NCBI RefSeq assembly: GCF_963678975.1
Contig: NC_089277.1
Location: 20,553,440-20,617,439, forward strand
Source: Dysidea avara
Taxonomy: Eukaryota; Porifera; Demospongiae; Dictyoceratida; Dysideidae
Direction of reading: 5' to 3'
Length of the DNA stretch: 64,000 nucleotides
The position numbers and the translations under genes are program-made. This document shows, in pieces, positions 1-11,349 of this stretch; the stretch's first letter is position 1; every line of letters starts with the position of its first letter. The notes under the pieces are model-generated. The model had not been told where the DNA came from and searched no databases. It saw only the letters and a list, made by a program, of their open reading frames with translations.

Positions 1-1357
1 AAGTTACCCCACTTAGTGTCACCGTGTGTGCCCATATTGTGTAACCATGCATTTTTGCTAAAGTTCTTTGTTGGTGTAAGGGTTGAAGCTTACACAAAGT
101 GCTATCTGAATACCCACTGAGCCCAAGTGAACCCCATGGTTTGCTGGTTTTGTACTTGTGATTATTGAGCCTACCAAATACAATTAAATCTGTGGTGTAC
201 AACACATGCCCCACCTCCTCTGTAACTAGTGTTCACTGATATCAGGCCTTAAATTAATGTGATATCAGGCGGACAACAGACAAAATCTGCACAAAATCCA
301 CACAAATAGCATGTCTGCACATAATTAGGTTTGGACAGACACACATGACCTTGCAAAACCAATAGTGGTACCATAAAAGCTGATGTGTACATGTTTGTTT
401 GTAGTGCTAACAATAACTGCCACTTGGTTACTAGGAGATACTACATTTCCCAAACCAAGGATTTACCAATGCCACCTCCCCTGTGTGTACTGCTATCACC
501 AACAGCTGTAATGACCACAGCCTGGTGATATATTGCAGCTATGTGGTTGTATTTAACCTCAAAACTTTCAACGGAAACTCCCTATTCCAATTCCAGCAGT
601 GCATATACAATGCTCCTCTAGCTCATGTCTGTACAATTTGACTCTATGTCTGTACATTTGTGAATATGTAAGGACATTTATCCTCGACACCTTAAAAATT
701 AAATTAAGGCCTGGATATGCATTTTTTTTACATTTGCCAATACCAATTATTTGCCTATTCCTGCAACCGATATGCCGATATTTACCGATATTCTTCAGAA
801 CAGAGGAGGAGGAGCAGAAGATCACCTAAAGTTTATGTGTATAAACTGCATTTGTAATGTTAATGTAATTAATTGCGTGGGCGGCCGACTTTTACAATGT
901 TTTATACAGTTTTGCTACTATCTCCTTTCATGGAAAAGGAAGCCAAGTAGTTATAAAACAGCTAAGCCAGCTTATCAAACAGTGTTTTTAGTGGGACTAC
1001 AGACCCTTTGTGAAGAGTGATCAACTATTGTGTGGGCAGCCAATAAGTATACACAGGCTATTATAGCCTTGTAACCGTACTTGTGCAAACAAACAAGCCA
1101 AAACAGTTACAGCAAACCACTTACTGCTACATTCACCACGTTCTTTACTTTCACCTGTTCATTGCCGTCAATTTAACAATTGATTGTGGGTTTCGGTTAA
1201 TCGGCAAATTATTTCCGCTTCATAACCAATACCGATACTTGTAGAATTAGCTAACATCGGTTGTTACCGATAATTCAACCAATTATCGGTGCAACACTAT
1301 CTGTAACATGTCTAGAACAGATGAGGTACCAGTGTACATAATATTGTGTACTTGTAG
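1..1357. other. Gene-poor stretch upstream of the first recognised CDC5L exon
   Basis: I found no exon here, although the N-terminal Myb-repeat exons of CDC5L must lie upstream, here or outside the window. Words of the type ACCGATA and CCGATATT recur at about 740-800 and 1190-1290. The second cluster ends in GGTGCAACACTA, which matches the right end of the hAT-like element at 6187-6382. This is probably the right end of a related element; its left end was not found. Confidence 0.4.
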
Positions 1358-3463
1358 GCAGAGAAACTGATCAAAAAGGAGATGCTGCACATGTTACATT
1401 ATGAACTGGCCAACTTCCCTACCCCACAAGCTGGTAGTACTGCCAAACACAAGGCTGCTATAGAGAAGGCCAAACAGGTACTAGATGAGAAGCCTTATGA
1501 AGTGATATCACTGGAGGATATGCAAACGGTAAAACACTACTGTATGGCTAGTACTTGGTTAGTGTAAATGATTTGATTGTATATTGAGTGTAAATAAAGA
1601 TACATTGTCTATGGATGAACCCTTTATATTGCATCGTTAACAAGTATAAGGAATTTTAAATTCGATTAGGGATCATAGGGAAAAAGTAGGGAAACAAGGG
1701 AAGTCGCCTACACCTGCAGATATACTAGTAAACGTTTAATACCTACTTCCCAACGGCCATGACTTGAATTAGGATTAATTGTTCAGTAGTATATCAGCAG
1801 GTGTAGGCGACCTCCTTTTTTATCTATGATCCCTTAAAATTCCTAATTTTTCCTTATACTTGTTTGTTTACTTTTTTGTAGGTTGGTGAACTCATGCATA
1901 CCGCATCAAAGAAAAGGATAGCACCAGAGTTAATGTTTTTGCCTGAACGCACTCTCCAACTATCAATTACTGCAGGCATTACTGACTTGAAAGTGAAGTG
2001 GTCATAATGTTTCGCTTTCAGCTATGTTCAGCCGATTACACAGTGCTACAAATGAATAACAGTAGAAGGAAGTGCCTCTGCAATCAATCCAGTCACCATG
2101 GAAAATATGGACGGTTCCCATTAACAAATAGGAAGCCATGCATTATGCTACTGCAAATCAACACCTTGTGCTGTCAGCGAAAAAGAAGTAGGACACAAAG
2201 GAGGACAAAGGTAAGTCCGTGATGCATGCATTTTATGTACTGTGGTATGCCAAAAGGCACATCTCCGGGACAAAGCGGGACCAAGTGGTGAAAATATAAA
2301 GCCCGTAGCCTTAGTCGTTATTGAGTTACACTTGTCTGAAGGCTGTAAATACTGCCAAGGTACCAGGATGGTATTATGAAGCTGATTTTTTTGGCCAGAA
2401 AAACCCTAACTTCCGTGATCCCTAATATACAGCACAACCGTAATAGGACCAAAACATGGCCATTATGATGAGGTGTCCTTATTGTGTTGACCATTAAGTG
2501 AAGTGTTACTATATTCCTACTACAGGCACACCAGTTACTAGAGGCAGAAATGGAGGTTGTAAAACATAGCATGAACCATGGTGAGATCTCACTGGACACA
2601 TATAGCACTGTATGGGAGGAGTGATACAAGCAAGTACTGTTCATCCCTGGTGTTAACAAGTACACAAGAGCCTCCATGGCCAGTAATAAAGATCAGCTAG
2701 AGTCCTTGGAGAAGAAACTACAAGTAAGTAAAGGGCTAGATTAATGGTGACAGTTGATGTGTATGTGTTTAGGATAACAGGTCACTGATGACTAAGGAAG
2801 CTAAGAAGGCAGCAAAGTTGGAGAAGAAGCTCAAAATACTTACAGGTGGTTACCAGGTACGTATGTACAACATATTCATGCACAGTGCACATACGAATGC
2901 ACAAAGTGTGGCTGAGACACTTTCGTACAGTGCACACTTGCAATGCCATGCATACATACAGTATATACACAAGTATGTGCATGCATACACACATCAAATA
3001 TACACACACTTTGTATTACTTATTGGGTGTTTTTAGTCTCGTGCTGCCAGCATAAACAAACAGATATCAGATGTACATGAACAAGTGGAGCAGTGTTTTG
3101 TGGAACTGAACACTTTTGAAAGTCTGCAAAGTCAAGAACCACAAGCTATCCCACGAAGAATACAGGTAATAACTTGTGTATGATATGTAGTAAGACCTGC
3201 TCATTGTGTAATAAGGTCACCTGTATAACCAGCCAACCAGAACATCATTTTTTTGTGTAGAGCAACCCACCTAGTACTGCCACTAGCCATCCCTTTGATG
3301 TGACCTTATTGGACAAGTTTCAGTGATTTTACATACAGTATATACACACATTTTCTTGTTACAGCAATTGAAAGAAGAGGTTCAAAGACAGATGGATCAA
3401 CAGAACCAATTACAAATGAAATATGTGACTGTCTCTGAGAAACCGGTCTTATCGCCCATTTAA
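1358..3463 (+). pseudogene. CDC5L: CDC5L C-terminal exons (cell division cycle 5-like, spliceosomal Prp19/CDC5L complex), damaged copy
   Basis: CDC5L is a nuclear Myb-type protein and core component of the Prp19 complex that activates the spliceosome. Five exons can be read, all in phase 0: 1358-1528, 2526-2723, 2773-2856, 3037-3165 and 3365-3463, with AG/GT boundaries. Together they encode the conserved C-terminal coiled-coil part. Recognisable stretches are EKLIKKEMLHMLHYEL, EAEMEVVKHSMNHGEIS, TKEAKKAAKLEKKLKILTGG and AIPRRI, all close to the human protein as I recall it. Two defects are visible. Exon 2526-2723 has an in-frame TGA at 2622-2624, where the vertebrate protein has Cys (VWEE-C-Y). 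The last exon is cut by a transposon from 3424, so the open frame ends at a TAA at 3461-3463 inside the element. The Myb-domain exons are not seen. It may be a pseudogene, a decaying duplicate, or a real gene with an assembly error at the TGA. Identity is confident; functional status is not. Confidence 0.88.
1641..2420 (+). repeat. Dispersed repeat R1, copy 1, with inverted-repeat head, in a CDC5L intron
   Basis: Positions 1641-1725 and 1788-1862 form an imperfect inverted repeat of about 75 bp (CAAGTATAAGGAA to TTCCTTATACTTG, with GATCATAG and GTCGCCTACACCTGC inside). The downstream part, 1880-2420, matches 38190-38880 and partly 16240-16390 and 51190-51560. Shared words are TATGCCAAAAGGCAC, AAGCCCGTAGCC and TACTGCCAAGG. 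The repeat fills the intron between CDC5L exons 1358-1528 and 2526-2723. No coding sequence was recognised in it. Confidence 0.6.
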
Positions 3464-4075
3464 AAGTATTGAGAAATGTCAGTTTTAAATATTCAGAGTG
3501 GCTACGTATACCTGCTGGCCAATGGTGGTAGCTACGCATACCAAATTTTCACACATTTTGCAACAATTTCTTACCTTCCTGATCATCCAGTGAAGAAGTA
3601 GTCACCAGCTAAGTTTCCCGCCATTTTAGATAGTTTTTAAACTGAGGTTGTCTGTATCAGGCAAGCTCCAGAAGGGTGGGAGGTGGGGGCCCTAGAAGGC
3701 AGGCAAGATGGTGTTCAAAAATTAAAAAGAAACATGTTGGGGTGAATTAGGCCAAGTTATGGGCCATTCAGGGCTTAGAACTGGCTAAAATGAAAGGAAA
3801 TTTACAGCACAGGTCATTGTCCAGCACCACGGAGCTGTACAGCCACACACAGCCATCTCCTGGTTGGCCGTTGGCCAGGGCTCCATCAAGACTCCAGACC
3901 ACTCGTACGGCTCGCCACTGTGCTTTAGAAAAGCAGACAGCAAAAGCAGATCACTTTACTCTGGTCGACTGTGGCAGTGAAACTTGATAGTGCATTCATT
4001 AAGCTTTGTGTTTGTGTGAAAAAATCAAACTTTCTGTCTTGGGCGATAAGAACGGTTTTCGTAGATCCAGTCACA
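3424..4075. mobile_element. 652-bp non-autonomous TA-target transposon inserted in the last CDC5L exon
   Basis: The left end, TGTGACTGTCTCTGAGAAAC, and the reverse complement of the right end, TGTGACTGGATCTACGAAAA, are related. Both continue with a shared TCTTATCGCCC stretch, giving a TIR of about 35 bp. TA dinucleotides at 3422-3423 and 4076-4077 are the TSD. Removing the element plus one TA joins codons AAA-TAT-GCT-AAT-CTC. This resumes the CDC5L frame as KYANLSMDK, similar to the RYADLLLEK end of the human protein. The TIR start TGTGACYGGAT is shared with the MITE at 11110-11347 and the 3.6-kb element at 55952-59530. No ORF of its own was recognised. Confidence 0.85.
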
Positions 4076-4077
4076 TA

Positions 4078-5475
4078 TGCTAATCTCAGTATGGACAAAC
4101 AACACTTGTTTATACAGGGACATATATCTTAGTGTAACTCAGTGTGTTTGTAACAGTGTATGTATGTGTATGTTTCGTATGATATTTCATCTTTGCTATG
4201 ACACACCTGTTTCACATTGTATCTTGTGTATATTATGTAATACCACCCAAGTATTCTCTCTATGGTGGACACTAGGGATACTGTTTTTGCTGTCACAATC
4301 ATCTTTCAAAAGGATTGTTGGTAAGTAAAATTTTTAAAACAACCTTAAAAATAAGTGCAATCACAATTTTAAGGGGAAGTCCCTCCCAACCACCCTTAGC
4401 GTAAACACTGACTGCTATCAATAATGGCTTTGGTGCCTGAAATGGTATCGACTGCTCTATCATCAAACTCTGTTCCTCCACTCTAGGCTTACATGAGTTA
4501 GTTAAAAGAAATGCTCCAGAGGAAGCACCCAATATTGTCAGTCTTGTACTGTTGTAATGGATCGCTCACCCACACGCTAATATGCCTAGATGCAGAGACA
4601 AGTAGTCTATTATGATGAGTATGCAGGTAACAGTCACTGGTTTGTGCTATGATTTGTGAGATGGCTAATAATAGATGATGCATGCACATTTTTTTGTGAG
4701 CCACACCCTTTTTTTGTCTTCCAAGAGAATTTAAAATGGCTTCCAGTGATGATTTTCAAGGTCTAGTTCTGAAAGGAGTTACCAAACTAGATCACAAGGA
4801 ACTGGGACGATGGGGCTTATGGGAGGGTTTACCCTGTCAAATATTGTGCAATACGATAGTATTGGATCATGAAGGTTTGGGTTTTTATATGTACTAAGCC
4901 AAAATTATTACCCTTAAACCAGCCTCATAATACCTTCATGGTGCCTGGGCAGTATTAAGCTTGTGTCAATTATGCCGGAATAATTTTTGGAAGAACAGGG
5001 GATGAAAGTATAGAGCAAAATGCTGGCACAATGGAGCATAATTAGCAGCATAATGGGGATATTTCTGCCACAATACGAATAACAGTTGAGGGCTAATCTG
5101 TTTTGGATGGTGAAATGATTCATGACAATGAGTAGAAAGATGCACTACAGTCTTACTGCAAGTTTATGTTCGATGGAATGAATGCTTTTTATTGTGGGTT
5201 TGAGTTTTATAGGACACATTCAGTCATGTGCCAATTACAGTAGTACCAAAGCAGTTTCATCTAGCACATCTCATTGTCTGATTTTAAACAAAATATGATT
5301 TGATGATTGATTATTGGAAGACAATACAATGAATCTCTGATGATATTAAATAATTTAAAGTTAGCATTGAGTGAGGTGGCTGGTGAATACCTAAATTAGG
5401 TTCTTGGCATGGGGTGCTGCAAATGCAAGTTACAATTACCGAGCAGTTGCTATCCTAGCTTATTACTACAACTCA
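4078..5475. other. Former CDC5L terminal codons, then gene-free sequence with an R1 tail
   Basis: About 4078-4135 would encode the displaced last residues of CDC5L, ending at a TAG. Beyond that I see no coding exon. Positions 4912-4955 carry, on the minus strand, the R1 tail word family (TACTGCCCAGGCACCATGAA type), also at 17436-17500 and 51466-51530. Positions 4960-5060 hold AGCATAAT/GCATAATGG words similar to the array at 16787-17236. Confidence 0.4.
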
Positions 5476-5483
5476 GTAGATGA

Positions 5484-5983
5484 TAGTGCCGGGCAATATA
5501 ATGAATATAATTATTTTGTATTGTGATATTTATTTATGTCATGATATGATAGCTAGAAATTATTATTGTGATAGAACTCAAGTGATCTACCCAGTACTAT
5601 GTAAGCTTGTAAAATGGTGTCTCTAGTTTTTCCAAGCCTTGCACTGCACCCTCATTGAGAGTGTAGTTATACCATTAGATATTCTGGTAACATGTACACC
5701 CAATCTAGTATCCTTTCTACTATTTTAAAGGTGCTAGGTAAATAAACAGATATGTTTACAATGGTCAATACAATGCAGTGGGCAGTAAGAACAGTAGTTC
5801 AAAGAACCAATTCAATTACACTTGTAATAGATAAGGTGACAAAGGTATCGCAGATTCAACCTTAAGACTAATTAAATATTGTAACTTGTAAGCTATCAAC
5901 CGTTATATTGTGATATAATTATACATTCATATCGTGAATAAATTTTGCCATGACATAAGAAAAATCTATATCACCCAGTACTA
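5484..5983. mobile_element. hAT-like non-autonomous element, 500 bp, TSD GTAGATGA
   Basis: The exact 8-bp duplication GTAGATGA lies at 5476-5483 and 5984-5991. The termini are TAGTGCCGGGCAATATA on the left and TATATCACCCAGTACTA on the right, an imperfect TIR. An 8-bp TSD with TAGTG-type ends is typical of the hAT superfamily. The interior is very AT-rich and no transposase is visible. Confidence 0.75.
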
Positions 5984-6186
5984 GTAGATGAATCCAAACT
6001 ATTCAGAAAACATGCATAATATTTTATACATATACATTATTATGATTATTTTCATAAAAAACAATATAATTTATTAGACAATAAAATGTATATAGCTTCA
6101 GAATCTAAGGGATTACAAATATGGCCCCCAACCCCCCTGCTCTAATATGAATACTAACTCTGGAGGACATTCCCTTTTCAAGCTAT

Positions 6187-6382
6187 TAGCGTTACATCGA
6201 TATGAGATTTTGCCGATATTCTGATAACCGGTATTGAATAATGTTTTCAAGCTGATAAATGTAGCAGATCAGATATAGCACATCATATCTATTTTGTAGC
6301 AATTTTTACTAGAAATTAGATTGTGAAGGGCCAATCTAGCTTGTTTTTATTGATAACCAATCTGATTATTGGTGCAACACTA
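6187..6382. mobile_element. hAT-like MITE, 196 bp, TSD CAAGCTAT
   Basis: The exact 8-bp TSD CAAGCTAT lies at 6179-6186 and 6383-6390. The ends are TAGCGTTACATCGATA and, reverse-complemented, TAGTGTTGCACCAATAAT. CCGATA-like words lie inside, as in the fragment at 1190-1300. Confidence 0.78.
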
Positions 6383-6501
6383 CAAGCTATTGCTATAATT
6401 TGTATGTTGCAGATGAAGTCAGTTTACAGTTTATTTGGCCACGAAAAGTTAATTATATGTTTCTGGTTCCCTTCCTGATAATTTTTTTGCTGAATGAATT
6501 G

Positions 6502-6824
6502 CAGGGGCGGATCCAGACTTATAGAAAGGGGGAGTTAAAAATGAACTGAGGCACTACATTGTCTCTGGTTTGATAAGGTGACACCAAAAAAGAAAGAAAG
6601 AAGAAAGGTCACAGCCAGCTGACAATAGCTGCCCACCTCACCAACCACGCATTTATAGCTGATAAAGTACATAAAAATCCTTAAATAGCTCACTACACAC
6701 TATTCTAATACTGTGACTGCTTTATTAGAGTGACTGCTCTATTAAAGTATCTCGATCTTGGTATACTAAAAATTTTTGTAGGGGGTCAAGAGCTCCCTTT
6801 GACCCCCCCCCGTATCCGCCCCTG
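6502..6824. mobile_element. hAT-like MITE, 323 bp, TSD ATGAATTG
   Basis: The exact 8-bp TSD ATGAATTG lies at 6494-6501 and 6825-6832. The ends are CAGGGGCGGATCC and GTATCCGCCCCTG. The interior has a purine-rich tract followed by AGGTCACAGCC and an AAATAGCTCACTACACAC stretch, shared with the elements at 20409-20676 and 26041-26374. Two copies of the dispersed CTCTATTAGAG motif lie at 6713-6760. Confidence 0.85.
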
Positions 6825-6832
6825 ATGAATTG

Positions 6833-7339
6833 TGCAATCAGCATAGAAATATTATCTCCGTTAAAAGGTTTTTATGTCCTGTAAACACTCTTTCCTTATA
6901 AAGATGCACTAACTTTATACAGTAACTTTGTTTTTCCCTATAATTCCATGTACGGCTATGTCAAATGTAGTGTACCATATCCAACATTTGCCTGGTCACC
7001 TGGTCAATTTTGGGGAATTGGTAGGATCAGAAACATAAATTAACTTTGCACGGCCTTATACGAAGAATTTCTCTGCACAAAGATAAAACTCACAAAATAA
7101 AAAGCATACTGTATATATATTTTTCTGAAATGCATAAAAGCAAGCATAATCAATAGGCAGAAAATTGGGGAAATTCCAAAACTAAAAGTGTACAAATTGA
7201 GCTGGATCCTGAAAAACAGCTAAAAATGAAAAGTGAATTTTGTCAAGAGAATTAACATTTCAGCCAACCAGGTGGTGACAGTAAAAGTGTTATCAATAGA
7301 CTATTATTTATTACTGTCCAGCAACCAAAAGATTATAAC
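6833..7339. other. Gene-free AT-rich stretch
   Basis: I see no exon, RNA gene or bounded repeat here. Confidence 0.4.
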
Positions 7340-7525
7340 GAATTGGTGTACGTGATCATAAAATTACTTAAGTTATTACTAAACTCATTAGGGGTAGAGG
7401 AATTAATTACACCAGCAGGGAGTTGGTTCCATAATTTGATGGATGATGGGGAAAAGGAAAATTTGTATGCATCAATTAGAGTCATTGGTTGGTGATAGTA
7501 GCCACTCCTTGAGACACGTATGGTT
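7340..7525 (-). pseudogene. LINE reverse-transcriptase ORF, C-terminal fragment
   Basis: The minus strand reads DAYKFSFSPSSIKLWNQLPA, then a V-I-N-S-S stretch and an EFSNNL stretch. This is the typical C-terminal end of a non-LTR retrotransposon ORF2 (FFPSxIKLWNxLP pattern). The same motif appears in the LINE tails at 13832-14152 and 48410-49074. The rest of the ORF is absent, so this is a 5'-truncated, dead copy. It is too short and diverged for a clade call. Confidence 0.65.
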
Positions 7526-8017
7526 TGGCTCCATTACAAGTTGGGAAAGTATTGTAATGAATACTACACTTTTAATATAATAGGTGAATTTTGGAGCATA
7601 ATAGACTGCTCAAACCTACGGGCAGTATTGGTGAGGTATCACCACACTCAAAAGTACCTTCAGCATGACCTGAAATATTTCCAAAATGCTGCTATGAAAT
7701 TTTATCAGTTGAATTTTTACTGACTGACTGGTGTCTTTAGCTGAAAAGTTAGTTTTAAATTGGCTTTAAGCAACCTAACTTATAGAACACTTTGTAAACT
7801 TCTATATGCTTAATAGTTGAATCTTTAAAATACTTACGATTTCAAAGGAGTAGCAAGCTTTCAGTGCTGATGACTTAGCTAGTCTATATACTGTACCTAA
7901 TCTATGACAGCTATTATAATAGTCAATCAAATTCGCAGGCTGTCAATGCAGATCCTTGAATGGATAGTTAGCTACTATATAGTAAAACATTGATGACTGC
8001 TCTATTAGAGTATCTAT

Positions 8018-8220
8018 GCCAAAAAAGCCAAGCTGTGAAAAAATGCTGCAGCCCTAAAAAGACCATGGGTGATAAAAATTGCAAAATCAAAAGTGGGGGC
8101 ATGATGCTTATGCCAATGATCATGCCATCATGATTGAAATTAGCATCATTGCAGCCATTTCATGGCCGCCATTTTATTTGGAGGGTGTTACTCTTTTTCA
8201 CATCTTGACTACTTTGGTGT
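8018..8220. repeat. Foldback repeat (AGCCAAGCTGTGAAAAAA type), copy 1
   Basis: The left arm has GCCAAGCTGTGAAAAAATG and the right arm CTCTTTTTCACATCTTGAC. A similar, better preserved foldback is at 60908-61168. Both right arms are followed by a related GATATC...TTTTG stretch. Confidence 0.5.
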
Positions 8221-8267
8221 AGATATCTTCTTTTTGTAATTGCAAGCCCCAAAGCTGGCTTATGAGG

Positions 8268-8520
8268 TTTGTAGAGTTCAACTACATAACAAGTCATCCT
8301 AGGGAGTTCAGCTAACAAGTCACCCTGTAGAGAGTTGTCAGCCACAAATAAGTCACCAACTACAGTAGATAGAGTTTAGCTATGTTAGATGTCACCCATA
8401 GAGAGATCAACTACAATCAAGTCACAATACAACGTTTAGCCACGAACAAGCCAGTAGAGAGTTTTCCACACCTTGTAGAGAGTTCAACTACAAAAAGTCA
8501 CCCTGTACAGTTCAACCAAT
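8268..8520. repeat. Diverged minisatellite (about 35-45 bp unit, AGAGAGTTCAACTACA...AAGTCACCCT)
   Basis: The words GTAGAGAGTT, CAACTAC and AAGTCACC recur about six times with irregular spacing. No coding potential is suggested. Confidence 0.6.
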
Positions 8521-9004
8521 GGCAGCTCTAGAAATTTTGATGATTGGTATCCATATATAAGAACACATGCACAGCACCCTGCATGTGAAGCATAGCAGTT
8601 TTAGGGGTTCTACATGGGTGGCTTCACAGGAAAATTTTGAAAATGTAAGCTCTCAGATTGCATTTACTATTTTCATACACTTCAAACACTCATTAAAATT
8701 TCAAGAGAAAGGACCATCAGTTATCAGTGAGATTGTTGTTTAATTTGATTGTGCAGGTGTGTTTAATAGCAAACTCTACAATTATCTATATATGTGGTAT
8801 GTATCTACTGGCATGTCTCTATTAATATGCATTAGTGCATGCCAAAACTGGTAAATCTACTACAGTACTTTCCACTGTATTTCATGTTTGACGTTGCCTT
8901 ATAAAGTAGAATATTTGGTTCCACTTGGGTACTTAGAGATAATAAGTCACTCTCTAGGGTTCCTATGGATACAAATACATGAAAATAGTAAGAAGAAAAT
9001 ATCC

Positions 9005-9090
9005 TGACCGCCTGGCAGACTCCTGTAAGCGTTCGAGCGTTAATCGGATGGCTGCAGGTTCAAGGCTGCCCAGATCCAGTCATGGATTTT
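9005..9090 (+). mobile_element. tRNA-derived SINE head
   Basis: GCAGGTTCAAGGCTGCC contains a good RNA polymerase III B-box (GGTTCAAGGCT). A weak A-box-like region (CTGGCAGACTCCTGTAAGCG) lies 35-45 bp upstream, and a T-rich stretch follows. The cloverleaf stems do not close well, so it is a SINE rather than a tRNA gene. Confidence 0.5.
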
Positions 9091-11107
9091 TTCTACTTTC
9101 TCCTACTTTTCAAACATACTTATTGAAGTTAATATAAACATCTTAGGCCTTTGAAAGGCCTTCTGGTATACAGGCTGTACCTTTACCAAGTACTTTAATC
9201 AGAATCATAATATGTTTGTTTTGCTTCAAAAAGTAGTGAGCCAGAATTGTTATAATAATTATAATAAATGTTTGGGCAAATCAGGGTAGCAGTGGTTAAT
9301 GTAATGTTAGCTTTAATCATGTTCAAGTATTCTTTCAAAGCTGATAGAACTCTGACTGATCTTTCTACATGCATTTTACTACACCACTGTAATTCTGATT
9401 CAACACCATGCATGGCAACAGAGAACCTAGGAACCTCATCAGAGTAAAATTTTCCTGAAATGTTCTTCCAGCTTGGGTTACAGGGTTAGTAATAACATGC
9501 ATAGTTCTTTTTATTGCAGTATCTTGACCAACAGAAAATCTCTATTGTAAACTTGTAATAATATTATATACTGTAGGAATGGAATAGTTATGTACAATAA
9601 CCTGAAAGTAACTCATGACCATCCGTGTGGTGTTTCACCTGCAGTGGTTCACAAAACATTTCAGCAATGTGATTTTGTCTCAACTACACTTGCTTGCTTA
9701 GTGGCTTGTTTGTGGAAATCGTAGTGAAAATTTGAAACATTTGGCGTCTTCAAGAGTTTTAATTGCCAACTGAACTTGGATATTAACTTTGACCAGATCA
9801 ATTCTTCTTTTCTGTAGAAATATTGTCATTACAGTTATATAAACAATTACCTTATGTGCTGTCACTATGTTGATGATGAATTCAAATCAATCCTCTTCAT
9901 GAGTGACGATGCCTGAATGACACTTTCTCTATTCCAGAATTTTCTTCAATGTGACAAAATGTTTCAAAACAGCTTCCAATGGATCTATATCTATCTAGCA
10001 ATACGTACTTTCAAAGCATTTATTCCTTCTACCCAATGTGTTCTACATAAGAGTAACAGCAGATTTTACAACATCTCGATGCTTTAATACAAACTCTTCT
10101 AGTGTACATTGATGTTTGGGCAAGCAATTAAAATAATTTGCAAAAGAACTATATAGCTACACTTATTAGTAGGCCTGTGTAAAATATTTCAGCATAATAA
10201 AAAGCATAATTATTGTGGCTGGAGTACTATGCTGTTAGTATATTACATAGGTGGATATTTCAAACTATGGAGTTAATTCCACAAAAATAGACTGATACTC
10301 CCTGATAGAGCAGTCAGTGGAAACTGCAATAGAGCACTCAAATGCATTATACACGGTTCCTTAGATTGATACTCTCTGTAACAGGCTGGGATTCCCCCAT
10401 TATGGGACAAGGACTGGTCTACAAGGTGAGTCTATTATTCTTATTAAATACATCTCTCAATATACTGTATGCATGTGTACACACACAGTTAAACATAATA
10501 ATTATAACCAAGTCCATAGCTCTGATACATCTCTAATAGAACAGTCACTTTGTAGTGAAATACTCTAATAGAGCATTCACTGACTACAAGATAATTGGCA
10601 AGAAATGTTGCTAACCTAGGAGCATAATGCAAGCATAATGGGAATGGGCAAAATTTTGAGCATATTTGACTCACGCTTACTTGCTAGTTTAAACAGTTTG
10701 GCAACACACAAGTTTAGTTTATGTGATGTAAGGCAGCAAACTATTTTCTTATATTGCAGCAAGCAATTGCAACCAACAACCTGGGTTAGCTGTTCACTCT
10801 TAATTATGATTTCTAGATTCTAGAAGTGATGGAACCTACAGCATATTTCTCATACTCCGTACCGTATCTCTTGAGCCTGAATAGAGATTTGTGTACGAAA
10901 ATTTCAAGTGTAGGCTTTAAAGCATTATTTTGGCATGCTCTATTGTGTCCCTCAGGGGCTAATTAAAATAGGGCTAGCTATTTGCTTAAGGAGATATTTT
11001 TAAATATTCAAATTTCTTGAAGGATCATTCCCCCCCAGACTCCTTCACTGGAACATGCAACAGTATATGCTCATGCTGAGTGTCTGGTGAGAACATATGA
11101 TTACATA
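9091..11107. other. Gene-free stretch with AGCATAAT words
   Basis: I recognised no exon. Copies of the CTCTATTAGAG motif lie at 10297-10335 and 10530-10580. GCATAAT words at 10190-10215 and 10620-10650 resemble the array in the element at 16787-17236. Confidence 0.4.
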
Positions 11108-11109
11108 TA

Positions 11110-11347
11110 TGTGACTGGATTTGCAAAAAGGGGTCTTCCGCACACATCCAATTCTATGAATTTGGAAGACCATAACTTTGTGTCCAAGTAATATATAAGC
11201 CTGAAAGTTCTCCATCCATTAAGCTATGTTGATACGCACTGCTGACCAAATTTAAAGCCATTATCTTTTTCCAATCTGAAGTTACGGATAAGCAAAGTTG
11301 GTAAGTTGGATGTGTGTGGAAGACCCCTTTTCACAAATCCGGTCACA
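11110..11347. mobile_element. 238-bp MITE of the TGTGACYGGATTT family, TSD TA
   Basis: The TIR is about 40 bp, from TGTGACTGGATTTGCAAAA on the left to TTTTCACAAATCCGGTCACA on the right, with GGGGTCTTCCGCACACAT inside it. TA flanks at 11108-11109 and 11348-11349 are the TSD. The terminal 13 bp match the 3.6-kb coding element at 55952-59530, so this is probably mobilised by the same transposase. Confidence 0.85.
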
Positions 11348-11349
11348 TA

